Shown one piece after another: positions 14,855-23,393 of a DNA stretch of 64,000 nucleotides. The stretch covers positions 4,134,001 to 4,198,000 of the forward strand of contig NZ_PEEX01000001.1 of the NCBI RefSeq assembly GCF_002754245.1, read 5' to 3'. The position numbers were made by a program, and so were the translations under genes. This DNA comes from Chryseobacterium sp. 52 (GTDB lineage: Bacteria > Bacteroidota > Bacteroidia > Flavobacteriales > Weeksellaceae). Under the pieces are notes generated by a model. The model was not told the origin of the DNA and did no database searches. It saw only the letters and a list, made by a program, of their open reading frames with translations. How positions within the stretch are numbered: position 1 is the stretch's first letter; every line of letters starts with the position of its first letter.

Positions 14855-15973
14855 CTAAGAATTTTTGTGAATATAGCGTGATAGTTTTATACCCAAATCT
14901 GTCCAGACAATTTTAGGATTTCCGTTTCTCGTCAGGTGAAGATCCGCAGTATTGATTTCCTCTAAAATACTTTCAATATTGGCACCGCTTATAAATTTAG
15001 AAAATCCTGCCCAGTTGAATCCGTCAGCATCAATCTTTTTGTACACCAGGTTTTCAGAATGGTAGTTCTGTAAAAGAGCAAGTCTGAAGATTTCAGAGCA
15101 GTAGTTAAGGAAATTTTTCTGTTTTTCCCTGTTCCAACCTGCAATTTCTCTGGCCCAGAAGATGATACTTTTAAGGAACTGAGGTTTCTTTTTTACCATA
15201 AAAGCATCCCGTACCCACTGCACAAAAAGCTTTTCAAATTCATCATTTTTGTGTCCTGAATTTAAAATTTTAACAGCGTCATTTAAATTGCCCTGTGCTT
15301 CATGAACGATCTCTCTTGCTTTTTCTTCTGAAATGGAAAAATTATTTTTTAGATAATTCTCAAGATCTTCATCATTAATCCTTGGAACTTCCACAATCTG
15401 TGTTCTGGAAAGAATGGTAGGAAGAATGTCATCAGCCGTTTCTGCCGTAAGCAGGATAAGTGTCTTTGCAGGTGGCTCTTCAAGAAATTTAAGAAATTTG
15501 TTGGCAGCAGCAACATTCATTTTATCCGCTCTCCAAACGATCAGAATTTTGGTTCCGCCCTCAAAACTTTTTAAGGCAAATTTTTGGTTTTGATCATCAA
15601 TTTCGTCTGCTGAAATGAAAAGCTGTTTGTTTTCAGATTCCAGAAAGGCGGTCCAGTCGTCATAACTTGCATAAGGAGAAGCCATGATCATTTCTCTGAA
15701 GTCTTCGAATTTATTTTTGCTTAAAGAATTTTTGTTATCGGTAAAAACCGGGAAACTGAAATGCAGATCCAGGTGGTTCAAATGCTCTACTTTCGAAGCA
15801 GCGTGTTCATTTTCACGGCTAAAAACCTCTTTGGCGTAGGCCAATACCATAGGAAATGTTCCATATCCCTCTTTCCCTAAAAAAAGCTGGGCATGGCTCA
15901 CTCTGTTTTCAGCAATGCTTTCCCGAAGAAGTTTTTTCAGATTTTCCTGTCCGGCAATGTTGTCCCAATTCAT
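14855..15973 (-). CDS. holB: DNA polymerase III delta' subunit-like clamp loader protein
   Basis: 372 residues. The start MNWDNIAGQENLKKLL and NRVSHAQLFLGKEGYG are the clamp-loader AAA+ N-terminus (degenerate Walker A as usual in delta'). LIVWRADKMNVAAANKFLKF, LEEPPAKTLILLTAETADDI and LPTILSRTQIVEVPRI give the sensor-1 and SRC-like (here SRT) arginine-finger region. It helps load the sliding clamp at the replication fork. No zinc cysteines are visible, as is common in Bacteroidota. It is monocistronic; the -7 box TATCTTTG ends just 4 nt before its ATG, which suggests a leaderless mRNA. Confidence 0.9.
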   Translation of the reverse strand: MNWDNIAGQENLKKLLRESIAENRVSHAQLFLGKEGYGTFPMVLAYAKEVFSRENEHAASKVEHLNHLDLHFSFPVFTDNKNSLSKNKFEDFREMIMASPYASYDDWTAFLESENKQLFISADEIDDQNQKFALKSFEGGTKILIVWRADKMNVAAANKFLKFLEEPPAKTLILLTAETADDILPTILSRTQIVEVPRINDEDLENYLKNNFSISEEKAREIVHEAQGNLNDAVKILNSGHKNDEFEKLFVQWVRDAFMVKKKPQFLKSIIFWAREIAGWNREKQKNFLNYCSEIFRLALLQNYHSENLVYKKIDADGFNWAGFSKFISGANIESILEEINTADLHLTRNGNPKIVWTDLGIKLSRYIHKNS

Positions 15974-15977
15974 GTTC

Positions 15978-15985
15978 CAAAGATA
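15978..15985 (-). promoter_or_regulatory. -7 box TATCTTTG of holB, 4 nt before ATG
   Basis: On the minus strand TATCTTTG (15985 to 15978) matches TAnnTTTG. Only four bases (GAAC) separate it from the holB ATG at 15973, so the transcript probably begins at the start codon. Confidence 0.5.
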
Positions 15986-16265
15986 AAAAAACTGAGGAAG
16001 AATCTGAGGTTAAATTTTATAATAAATGTGTATGATGCATTTCAACGTCCTATTTTATTGAATAAGCCAACAGGCAATCATTATGTGACATTAAAATTCA
16101 CTTCGAAGCAAATTCCTTATTCATTTTCTATTATTCCTTTTTAATGTTTCATTAATAAATCTTCAAAAAACCCTGTCAATTCACGCCTTAACAAACTTTA
16201 ACCACATATAATTTTTACAATTCATTAATATTTAAGATATTTGCGCATTGTTTTAAAAATAAAGA

Positions 16266-17591
16266 ATGAAAAAAATCTTTGTAGTATCATTCATATCAGT
16301 TGGATACTTCCTAAATGCACAGAGTATAAGTAACTCTCCGTATGCAACCTATGGAATTGGAGATGTAAAATATGATAATACGATTGAAACTGCCTCCATG
16401 GGCGGTATATCTACTGCTTATATCAGTGATTTTACGAGCAGCTTCAATTTCGCAAACCCTGCGAATAACTCTAATTTCGAGCTTACAAGCATCAGGCTGG
16501 AGGCTACCAACGAAAACAATTACTTCAAAACAAATTATAACGACACGAAGTCTACCAAACATTCTACGTATCTTTCTAATATCGCATTGTCTTTTCCGTT
16601 GTCTCCAAAGGTAAAGATGGGGCTTTCCTATCAGCCTTACAGCTCTAAAACTTATGATATAGTAAATACTACTGAAAGCTACGAAATGATAAATAATGTT
16701 CCAACATTAAGCGGATATTATACCAATCGTTTTAAAGGAAGTGGAACGTTAAATACTGCTCAGGCAGCTGTTTCTTATAAGATCGACCAGAATTTTGCTG
16801 TAGGTTTAAGAGCCAATTTTTATTTTGGAAACCTTTATGACCTGAATGAGCTTAGATCGTATGGTAAGGACGGAGTCGCTAATGCTGAATACGTCAACGG
16901 TTACGAAACTAAGAACAGTATCAAAAACTTTAACTTCACCCTTGGAGGAAGTTATCAGACCCTGAATACGCGTACAGACAAAAAATTTACAATTGGAGCT
17001 ACTGCTACGTTTGGAAACACCAGCAAGATGGTTACTGATTATAGCAACAGTACATATGTATATTCTGACAATGCAAACTCAGTGAAGGCTTTAGAAACGA
17101 TCATTGAGCAGAAAAGTACAAGTTCTAAAAACCTTCTTCCGCTACAGGCATCTTTAGGAGTAGGTTATGGAAGCGAAAACCACTGGTTCCTATCAGGACA
17201 ACTTGACTATAAGAAAGGAGAAGATATTTCGTATTTCGGAAAGACTTTTGATTTCCAGGATACCTACAGAATTTCTGCCGGAGGATGGTACCTTCCAAAT
17301 TACAACAACTTTAGAAATTATTTCTCAAGAGTGGTGTATAGATATGGGGCTTTCTATGAAAGAGGAAATCTTAAAATAGATGGTAACAGTATCAATAAGT
17401 TTGGAATCTCCGGAGGGGTAATGCTTCCATTCAAAACGAGCAGCATCACAAGAATGAGTGGTCTTGAATTAGGAATAGAAGTTGGAAAGAGAGGAACTCT
17501 TAAAAATAACCTGATCAACCAGAATTTCATCAACCTGAGAGTTGGCTTTAACTTTGCTGACAGATGGTTCAGAAAGACCCTGTACAACTAA
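16266..17591 (+). CDS. outer membrane beta-barrel protein (FadL/porin-like)
   Basis: 441 residues with a signal peptide (cleavage after FLNAQ, residue 19). The mature start SISNSPYATYGIGDVKYDN and the motif ASMGGISTAYISDFTSSFNF-type asymmetry (given in part) are typical of Bacteroidota OmpP1/FadL-like barrels, and the remainder is alternating amphipathic strands ending in an aromatic strand NLRVGFNFADRWFRKTLYN-like tail. It lies in the outer membrane. It sits 1 bp upstream of lptC and close to anmK, so the group serves envelope assembly; a direct role in transport of hydrophobic compounds is only inferred. The N-terminal GATATTTG at about 16234 may be its -7 box. Confidence 0.82.
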   Translation: MKKIFVVSFISVGYFLNAQSISNSPYATYGIGDVKYDNTIETASMGGISTAYISDFTSSFNFANPANNSNFELTSIRLEATNENNYFKTNYNDTKSTKHSTYLSNIALSFPLSPKVKMGLSYQPYSSKTYDIVNTTESYEMINNVPTLSGYYTNRFKGSGTLNTAQAAVSYKIDQNFAVGLRANFYFGNLYDLNELRSYGKDGVANAEYVNGYETKNSIKNFNFTLGGSYQTLNTRTDKKFTIGATATFGNTSKMVTDYSNSTYVYSDNANSVKALETIIEQKSTSSKNLLPLQASLGVGYGSENHWFLSGQLDYKKGEDISYFGKTFDFQDTYRISAGGWYLPNYNNFRNYFSRVVYRYGAFYERGNLKIDGNSINKFGISGGVMLPFKTSSITRMSGLELGIEVGKRGTLKNNLINQNFINLRVGFNFADRWFRKTLYN

Positions 17592-17592
17592 A

Positions 17593-18189
17593 ATGAATTT
17601 TTTAAATAAAATATCATATAAAAATATAGCATGCCTTTTTAGTTGTGCTATATTTTTTATATTGACATCCTGTGAAGAAGATCTTACAAAAGCCAATGGA
17701 AACAAAAGCAAGAACTTCCCGTCACAGATCATCAATAATGCCAATATTGTACAACGCGATTCCGGTTTCGTGACCCTAAAAGCAAAGGCTCCGATTATTG
17801 AAAAATATGAATTGATCGACAGTCCGTATGTTGTAGCGAAGAAAGGGATCAACATAGAGTTTTTTGACAAAAAGAAACCTAAAGTTCCCGGAAAGATCAC
17901 TGCAAAATATGCCCGGATTTTTGAATATAAAAAATTCTATGAGGCAAAAGGTGATGTAAGAATTACAACCAATGAAGGACAGCGTTTTGCCATGCAAAGT
18001 GTCTACTGGGATCAGAAAAAAAACAGAATCTATACCAAAGATACGGTGTACGTCACCATGGAAGACGGTTCTACTCTTGTAGGTGCCAACGGTATGACCG
18101 CTAAAGATGATTTCTCTGAATATACTTTCTTCAATAATTCAGGGGACTTCAGCACAAAAAGACTCGAAGAAAAAAAAACACCGCAATAA
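17593..18189 (+). CDS. lptC: LptC-type LPS export lipoprotein
   Basis: 198 residues from the ATG at 17593, chosen because it gives a proper lipoprotein signal: basic start, hydrophobic core and lipobox LTSC (about residue 26). An in-frame earlier start at 17542 would overlap the porin gene. The rest is an OstA/LptC-like beta-jellyroll: VQRDSGFVTLKAKAPIIEKY, KGINIEFFDKKKPK, ITAKYARIFEYKKFYEAKGD, VYWDQKKNRIYTKDTVYVT. LptC bridges LPS from the inner membrane LptB2FG complex to LptA in the periplasm; Bacteroidota versions are lipoproteins. It is 1 bp after the porin stop and 1 bp before anmK. Confidence 0.85.
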   Translation: MNFLNKISYKNIACLFSCAIFFILTSCEEDLTKANGNKSKNFPSQIINNANIVQRDSGFVTLKAKAPIIEKYELIDSPYVVAKKGINIEFFDKKKPKVPGKITAKYARIFEYKKFYEAKGDVRITTNEGQRFAMQSVYWDQKKNRIYTKDTVYVTMEDGSTLVGANGMTAKDDFSEYTFFNNSGDFSTKRLEEKKTPQ

Positions 18190-18190
18190 T

Positions 18191-19234
18191 ATGAGATTTC
18201 AGGCTATTGGACTCATGTCCGGAACCAGTCTGGATGGTCTGGATATATGTTATGCTGCTTTTGAAAAGACCCATAACTGGGATTTTCAGATTTTAAAAGC
18301 AGAAACCATACCCTACTCCAACAACTGGGAAGAAAAGCTTAGAAATGCGATCCATTTGTCTTCGGAAGAACTTCTGGAACTTCATTCGGAATATGGTTTT
18401 TATCTGGGACAGAAGGTGAAAGATTTTATTGACAGGAATCATCTTGAAAATATTGATCTGATTGCCTCTCATGGCCATACGGTATTTCACCAGCCTCAAA
18501 AAAAATTCACACTGCAGATCGGGGACGGCAGAGCAGTCAAAATAGAAACCGGGCTTCCCGTCATCTATGATTTCAGAAATCAGGATGTACTGATGGGAGG
18601 AAACGGAGCTCCTTTGGTTCCTATCGGTGATGAATTACTTTTCTCTGAATACGATGCATGCCTCAATCTGGGAGGATTTTCCAATATCTCTTTACAGCAG
18701 AATAACCAAAGAATAGCTTTTGACATTGCTCCTGTAAATATTGTTCTGAACAGGCTTGCCCAGAAATTCAATAAAACGTTTGATGAAAATGGTGATTTAG
18801 CAAGACAAGGAAAGATCGATGAGGATCTTCTGCTAAAGCTTAATTCCCTGGATTTTTATAGTCAGCCACATCCGAAATCTTTAGGCATCGAATGGTGCAG
18901 TGAGCATATTTTTCCACTATTGGAAAATATTGAAACAATAGATGCCATTGCTTCTTTCACAGAACATGCAGCTCAGCAAATCTCCCATACCCTCAATAAA
19001 AATAACTTAAAGACTGTTCTTTTTACGGGTGGAGGCACATACAATGCTTTCCTGATCGAAAAAATCAAAGAAAAAACAGAAACCGGGATTATCATTCCGG
19101 AAAAAGAAATCATTGATTATAAGGAAGCTCTGATCTTTGCTTTTATGGGTGTTTTAAAGATGAACAACGAGATCAATGTTCTTTCTTCCGCAACCGGCAG
19201 CTCAGCAAACCACAGCTCAGGAGTTATCGCATAA
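18191..19234 (+). CDS. anmK: anhydro-N-acetylmuramic acid kinase
   Basis: 347 residues from the ATG at 18191; an upstream in-frame start would lie inside lptC. AnmK phosphorylates and opens the 1,6-anhydro ring of anhydroMurNAc, recycling cell-wall sugars in the cytoplasm. The ATP loop IGLMSGTSLDGLD is at residues 6-18. The kinase core follows: IASHGHTVFHQPQ, VIYDFRNQDVLMGGNGAPLV, LNLGGFSNISLQ and TGGGTYNAFLIEKIK. Length fits the family. It is 1 bp after lptC, so probably in one transcript with the porin and lptC, and is followed by a terminator. Confidence 0.93.
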   Translation: MRFQAIGLMSGTSLDGLDICYAAFEKTHNWDFQILKAETIPYSNNWEEKLRNAIHLSSEELLELHSEYGFYLGQKVKDFIDRNHLENIDLIASHGHTVFHQPQKKFTLQIGDGRAVKIETGLPVIYDFRNQDVLMGGNGAPLVPIGDELLFSEYDACLNLGGFSNISLQQNNQRIAFDIAPVNIVLNRLAQKFNKTFDENGDLARQGKIDEDLLLKLNSLDFYSQPHPKSLGIEWCSEHIFPLLENIETIDAIASFTEHAAQQISHTLNKNNLKTVLFTGGGTYNAFLIEKIKEKTETGIIIPEKEIIDYKEALIFAFMGVLKMNNEINVLSSATGSSANHSSGVIA

Positions 19235-19236
19235 AA

Positions 19237-19258
19237 AAACCTTCATCGCTGAAGGTTT
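19237..19258. terminator. rho-independent terminator after anmK
   Basis: AAACCTTCA (19237-19245) and TGAAGGTTT (19250-19258) form a 9-bp stem with a 4-nt loop directly after the anmK stop. It also separates the convergent SRPBCC gene. Confidence 0.85.
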
Positions 19259-19263
19259 AATTA

Positions 19264-19653
19264 TTATTTATAAGCTTCGATCTTATCTGTCAATGTATTG
19301 ATAAAGTTCTGAAGCGGCTTTTCTACCATCATTTTGATAAACGGATTAAATTTACCTTCAAAAAGCATTTGAACTTCAGTCTGATTTTCGTTAATAGGAT
19401 TCAAAGTAGCAGTTAATGTGAAGTCAAGACTTGAGCTTGCAGACTTCAAAATAGCTTTCTGCTCATCCACTTCATCTATTTTCAAAGCGATTTCCGGCAT
19501 TCCCTGAAGACCGAACTTGAACCCATTATCTCTGGTTTCAAATTTCTGAAGACCGTCTGGCATAAAATCTTTATAGTTTTCAGGCGATTTCAATAATTCA
19601 GATAAGTCTTTAGATGATTTATTGACAATAATTTTTCGTCCTTCTAAATTCAT
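19264..19653 (-). CDS. SRPBCC-fold protein
   Basis: 129 residues, soluble. The START/SRPBCC pattern is present: an N-terminal strand MNLEGRKIIVNKSSKDLSEL, the helix DLSELLKSPENYKDFMPDG, several beta strands (FGLQGMPEIALKIDEVDE, LDFTLTATLNPINENQTEV) and a long C-terminal helix (IKMMVEKPLQNFINTLTDKI). The family binds hydrophobic ligands in a cavity or acts as a polyketide cyclase; in Flavobacteriia members like this have no assigned role. It is divergent from the NUDIX gene across a 36-bp gap and convergent with anmK. Confidence 0.78.
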   Translation of the reverse strand: MNLEGRKIIVNKSSKDLSELLKSPENYKDFMPDGLQKFETRDNGFKFGLQGMPEIALKIDEVDEQKAILKSASSSLDFTLTATLNPINENQTEVQMLFEGKFNPFIKMMVEKPLQNFINTLTDKIEAYK

Positions 19654-19657
19654 TTTT

Positions 19658-19665
19658 TATTTTTG
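19658..19665 (+). promoter_or_regulatory. -7 promoter element TATTTTTG of the NUDIX gene
   Basis: TATTTTTG fits TAnnTTTG and lies 24 nt before the ATG at 19690. The upstream flank overlaps the start of the divergent SRPBCC gene. Confidence 0.45.
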
Positions 19666-19689
19666 TATTTAAATTCTTAATTCTTACAA

Positions 19690-20301
19690 ATGTATAAAGT
19701 TTTTGTGAACGAAAAAAAATTATTAGTGTCTAAGCATCCTGAGAATCTTGAAAAAGAGCTTAGGTACGAAAGTTTCACAACTTTAGAGATTGCTTTAGAT
19801 CTTTTAGAGAATACTTCAGTGAAAGAACTGAATGTTTTCGGTGAGAATATCGATGAGATCTGGAAGCAGTTTCAAAAGCTTTTCAGAATCATAGAAGCTG
19901 CCGGCGGTCTCGTTAACAATAAGGAAGGCGAGCTGCTTTTCATTAAAAGATTAGGCAAATGGGACCTTCCGAAAGGTAAAATGGAGAAAGGTGAATCCCG
20001 TGAAGAATCTGCCGTCAGAGAAATTGAAGAAGAAACCGGCCTGAAAGACGTGGAGTTGGTGGAATTCATCAATACAACCTACCATATCTACATCGAAAGA
20101 AATGGTGAAAAGATCCTTAAATGCACACATTGGTTTGAAATGAATTTCAATGGTGAAGATACCTCAAAACCGCAGATTGAAGAAGGAATCACTGAAGTAG
20201 CCTGGAAAAACACCACCCAGATAGAGGATGAAGTTTTCCCAAACACTTTCCAGAATATCAAACTGATCGTAAAAGATTTCTGGAATATGAAGCTTAAATA
20301 A
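19690..20301 (+). CDS. NUDIX hydrolase
   Basis: 203 residues. The NUDIX box is complete from Gly-Lys-Met-Glu-Lys-Gly-Glu-Ser to Arg-Glu-Ile-Glu-Glu-Glu-Thr-Gly-Leu (GxxxxxExxxxxxxREUxEExGU), about residues 98-120, preceded by LLFIKRLGKWDLPKGKM. The enzyme hydrolyses nucleoside diphosphates linked to X, releasing a nucleotide; exact substrate unknown, a dinucleoside polyphosphate or ADP-ribose type is possible. An N-terminal domain of about 75 residues without clear motif precedes it. The gene is convergent with murF, overlapping it by 8 bp at the 3' ends. Confidence 0.92.
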   Translation: MYKVFVNEKKLLVSKHPENLEKELRYESFTTLEIALDLLENTSVKELNVFGENIDEIWKQFQKLFRIIEAAGGLVNNKEGELLFIKRLGKWDLPKGKMEKGESREESAVREIEEETGLKDVELVEFINTTYHIYIERNGEKILKCTHWFEMNFNGEDTSKPQIEEGITEVAWKNTTQIEDEVFPNTFQNIKLIVKDFWNMKLK

Positions 20302-21565
20302 AGTCTATTGATTTTTCAAGGGCAATCCCTCTTGAACCTTTTAGCAGAATATTTTCAGATTGGATTGTATTCTGCTTAAGATATTCAATCAGTTCTGCAG
20401 TATTTTCAAAAGATAATGCTGAAGAATTGACTGCTTTAAAGTTTTTTCCTACGGTGATAATTTGGTCAAACGTTAGTTCTTTGGCCAGCTTTAGGATATT
20501 TTGGTGCTCTTTTTCACTCTCTTCACCTAATTCAAGCATATCTCCTATGATGATGGTTTTACGGCCTTCAAAAGTGACAAAATTATGCAGTGAAGCGGTC
20601 ATTGAACTTGGGTTGGCATTGTACGTATCCAGAACGAGTGTTCTCCCCTCTTTTTTTACGACCTGCGAGCGCATATTGGTCGGAGTATAGCTTTCAACGG
20701 CATGCTTTATATCCTCAAAACGGATTCCAAAATGAAGCCCAAAACTGGCTGCAGCACATAGATTGGTAAAGTTATACTCTCCTGTCAGTTTTGAAACCGC
20801 TTTTATCCCCTGAAACTCCAGACCTACAAAATGTTCTTCTGAAAACAAACCGAACTGATAATCCGAATTTTCTTTCCCAAAAGTGATTTTTGGAGTATAA
20901 TTTTCAGTCTTCTCCTCCTGTATAGGATCATTCTCATTCACAACAATAGTTTGATGATGACTTTTCAGATAATCATAAAGTTCAGATTTTCCTTTAATTA
21001 CTCCTTCAAATCCACCAAAACCTTCTAAGTGAGCCTTTCCAAAATTAGTAATATATCCAAAATCCGGCTGTGAAATAGTACATAAAAGTTCTATTTCTTT
21101 CTGGTGATTGGCCCCCATTTCTATGACCGCCATTTCATGTTCTGCTTTAATGGAAAGAATGGTTAATGGAACTCCGATGTGATTATTTAGATTACCGGAT
21201 GTATACTGTACGTTGAATTTTTCTGAAAGTACCGCATGTATGATTTCTTTGGTTGTTGTCTTCCCGTTGCTTCCCGTAAGACCTATTACAGGGATTTTAA
21301 GCTGATTTCTATGATGAACGGCAAGCTGCTGAAGAAATTCCAGGGTAGACGGAACATAGAAAATATTTCTGTCCTTATTTTCAAATTCAATCTGTTCAAC
21401 AATCACGGCTAATGCCCCATCGTCTGCTGCTTTTTCTGCAGAGGTTGCAGCATTAAAGTTATCACCGGAAAAGGCAAAGAAAATATCATTTCTGCCCACT
21501 TTTCTGCTGTCGATCGTCACTTTACCTGACTGTAAAAACAAAGGATAAAACTGTTCTATATTCAT
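20294..21565 (-). CDS. murF: UDP-N-acetylmuramoyl-tripeptide--D-alanyl-D-alanine ligase
   Basis: 423 residues, the usual MurF length. MurF adds D-Ala-D-Ala to UDP-MurNAc-tripeptide in peptidoglycan precursor synthesis, in the cytoplasm. The N-terminal MurF-type domain starts with TIDSRKVGRNDIFFAFSG. The ATP loop is GLTGSNGKTTTKEII, then NLNNHIGVPLTIL and EMGANHQKEIELLC give the Mur ligase core; NANPSSMTASL and GDMLELGEESEKEH are in the C-terminal domain. It lies downstream of gldJ on the same strand with a strong terminator between, and is convergent with the NUDIX gene. Confidence 0.95.
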   Translation of the reverse strand: MNIEQFYPLFLQSGKVTIDSRKVGRNDIFFAFSGDNFNAATSAEKAADDGALAVIVEQIEFENKDRNIFYVPSTLEFLQQLAVHHRNQLKIPVIGLTGSNGKTTTKEIIHAVLSEKFNVQYTSGNLNNHIGVPLTILSIKAEHEMAVIEMGANHQKEIELLCTISQPDFGYITNFGKAHLEGFGGFEGVIKGKSELYDYLKSHHQTIVVNENDPIQEEKTENYTPKITFGKENSDYQFGLFSEEHFVGLEFQGIKAVSKLTGEYNFTNLCAAASFGLHFGIRFEDIKHAVESYTPTNMRSQVVKKEGRTLVLDTYNANPSSMTASLHNFVTFEGRKTIIIGDMLELGEESEKEHQNILKLAKELTFDQIITVGKNFKAVNSSALSFENTAELIEYLKQNTIQSENILLKGSRGIALEKSIDFI

Positions 21566-21578
21566 AGTTCAAAAATAA

Positions 21579-21608
21579 AAAAACCTTCCGGAAATCCGGA
21601 AGGTTTTT
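21579..21608 (-). terminator. strong terminator between gldJ and murF
   Basis: AAAAACCTTCCGGA (21579-21592) and TCCGGAAGGTTTTT (21595-21608) make a nearly continuous 14-bp stem with a minimal loop and flanking A/T runs. It ends the gldJ transcript on the minus strand. Confidence 0.88.
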
Positions 21609-21627
21609 TATAAGTATTTTGATAATA

Positions 21628-23229
21628 TTATCTTCTAGTTCTGCTCTTATCGCTAGCTCTAGCATCCTGTGCAACACGGAAGCCAATCCATCCGTAAGCT
21701 CTGCCCTGATTTTTGTATCTTCTTTGTCCCGGATCCAACCAATATGCTGTATCCTGCCAAGAACCACCTTTTACAACTCTTACATCGTTAGACATTGCTG
21801 AAGTTCTGTCTTTAGTATCTTTCTGAAGTTTTACTCTACCTCCTGCATCTACTACAAATCTCTTCTGAGGAGAGTTGTACATATCAAATGAAGAAGCTGA
21901 GTCTGAAGCTCTGTAATATTCTAAAGAAGACTGTCTGTCACCATCTCTGTAGTTTCTGTAATCTGCAATAGTTTCTCTTTCAAACTGTCCAGGAAGTCCT
22001 TTATATACTAATCTTCCGTCGGCTAACGTATCATACTTGATAGTCCCTTCGTCGATCATTTTATAAGTTCCATCTCCGTTTCTTACAACAGCCTGAGGCA
22101 TATTTCCTCTATAATAGTTGAAGTCACTGAAGTCTTCATCAATAATAGGTCTGTATACATCAGCAGTCCATTCAGAAACGTTTCCGTACATACCGTAGAT
22201 TCCAAGATCATTAGATGGATACTGTCTTACATCTGCAGTTTGTGCAGATCCGTCGTTTTTCCATCCTGCGATACCTGAATAATCACCTGTACCCATTTTG
22301 AAGTTTTCAAGGAACATTCCTTTGTCTCTTCCTTTGGTACCTCTTAATCTTTCGATTTCAGGTTTCTTTCCTAAGTATTGGTTATATTCTCTGTTTTTAG
22401 CCATACCAAGAGCTGCATATTCCCATTCAACTTCTGTAGGAAGTCTGAATTTCTGAACCATAGATGAGTTCGGAGCTCTGTTTGCAGAAAGAAGTCTCTG
22501 GTTGGTTGTTTTCATACCAGATTTTTGCTGCATTCTTTTCTCGTTGATATATCCCTGCATTTCCGGATCATTCGATTTGAATTTATCCATGTTGAATGCT
22601 GTTCCACCTTGATTATTGGATTCGTTGATATACAAATCTTTAGCAATAACTCCAGCCTGCATCAAAGCTTTTTCGTTCGCTCTGTCTGTAAGCCATTCAC
22701 AATATCTGTTTGCCTGAGTCCAGGAAACTCCTACTACCGGGTAGTAATCGAATTCTGGAGAACGCAGATAAGTTTCATTATAATCGTTTCTAGCTAGTTT
22801 GTTATCCCATAACAGAGTATCTGGAAGAGCGCCGTTATAGATCTCCTTAAAGCTAGGATCACTTGGTGGAAATACGTACTTCAACCATGTAAGGTATTCG
22901 CGGTATTCGTAGTTAGTAATTTCTGTTTCTCCGATAAAGAATGAACTCACCTGCATTCTGCGCGGTGTGTTATTCCAATCATGCATAACATCATCTTTCA
23001 CTAATCCCATTGTAAAAGTTCCACCTTCTACATATACCATTCCTGGCCACCCCTTCTGTTTTTGTTGCTTTCCTGCAAAAAACCAACCTTGTTTTTCGTT
23101 TGGTTTCCAACCCGTCTTGCTGACAAATTTTTTAGTACCGCCTCCTTTGCTGGTCCCGGATCCGCCACAGCTGGTTAATGCAAGTGTAGAACTTAATGCT
23201 ATTAATGAAAACAACTTTAGTTTTTTCAT
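21628..23229 (-). CDS. gldJ: gliding motility / T9SS lipoprotein GldJ
   Basis: 533 residues from the ATG at 23229, which gives the lipoprotein signal MKKLKLFSLI with lipobox LTSC (about residue 20). An in-frame longer ORF to 23319 adds no credible signal. The body is a formylglycine-generating-enzyme/SUMF1 fold: MVYVEGGTFTMGLVKDDVMH, SSFFIGETEITNYEYREYL, YPVVGVSWTQANRYCEWLT, KFRLPTEVEWEYAALGMA, NVSEWTADVYRP, KGGSWQDTAYWLDPGQRR. GldJ is known as an outer-membrane-associated lipoprotein needed for gliding and type IX secretion in Flavobacteriia. It is divergent from porU, as in Flavobacterium johnsoniae, and this conserved order supports the assignment. Confidence 0.93.
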   Translation of the reverse strand: MKKLKLFSLIALSSTLALTSCGGSGTSKGGGTKKFVSKTGWKPNEKQGWFFAGKQQKQKGWPGMVYVEGGTFTMGLVKDDVMHDWNNTPRRMQVSSFFIGETEITNYEYREYLTWLKYVFPPSDPSFKEIYNGALPDTLLWDNKLARNDYNETYLRSPEFDYYPVVGVSWTQANRYCEWLTDRANEKALMQAGVIAKDLYINESNNQGGTAFNMDKFKSNDPEMQGYINEKRMQQKSGMKTTNQRLLSANRAPNSSMVQKFRLPTEVEWEYAALGMAKNREYNQYLGKKPEIERLRGTKGRDKGMFLENFKMGTGDYSGIAGWKNDGSAQTADVRQYPSNDLGIYGMYGNVSEWTADVYRPIIDEDFSDFNYYRGNMPQAVVRNGDGTYKMIDEGTIKYDTLADGRLVYKGLPGQFERETIADYRNYRDGDRQSSLEYYRASDSASSFDMYNSPQKRFVVDAGGRVKLQKDTKDRTSAMSNDVRVVKGGSWQDTAYWLDPGQRRYKNQGRAYGWIGFRVAQDARASDKSRTRR

Positions 23230-23393
23230 AGTCGATATAAATATTTTCAAAGTACAAAGAAAAAATAAATTATTCAATAAATCAAGTAAACATTTGATTT
23301 TTTTGAAAAACGTTAACAAATTAATTTTATTGTATCACAATTTAATTCTAAAATTTTCATTTTATTTGTAATTCGGAAATTTCAATAACAAAC

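Noticed and set aside
23230..23319. Longer gldJ start
   Set aside because: Adds 30 residues in front of a clear lipoprotein signal peptide; the ATG at 23229 is preferred.
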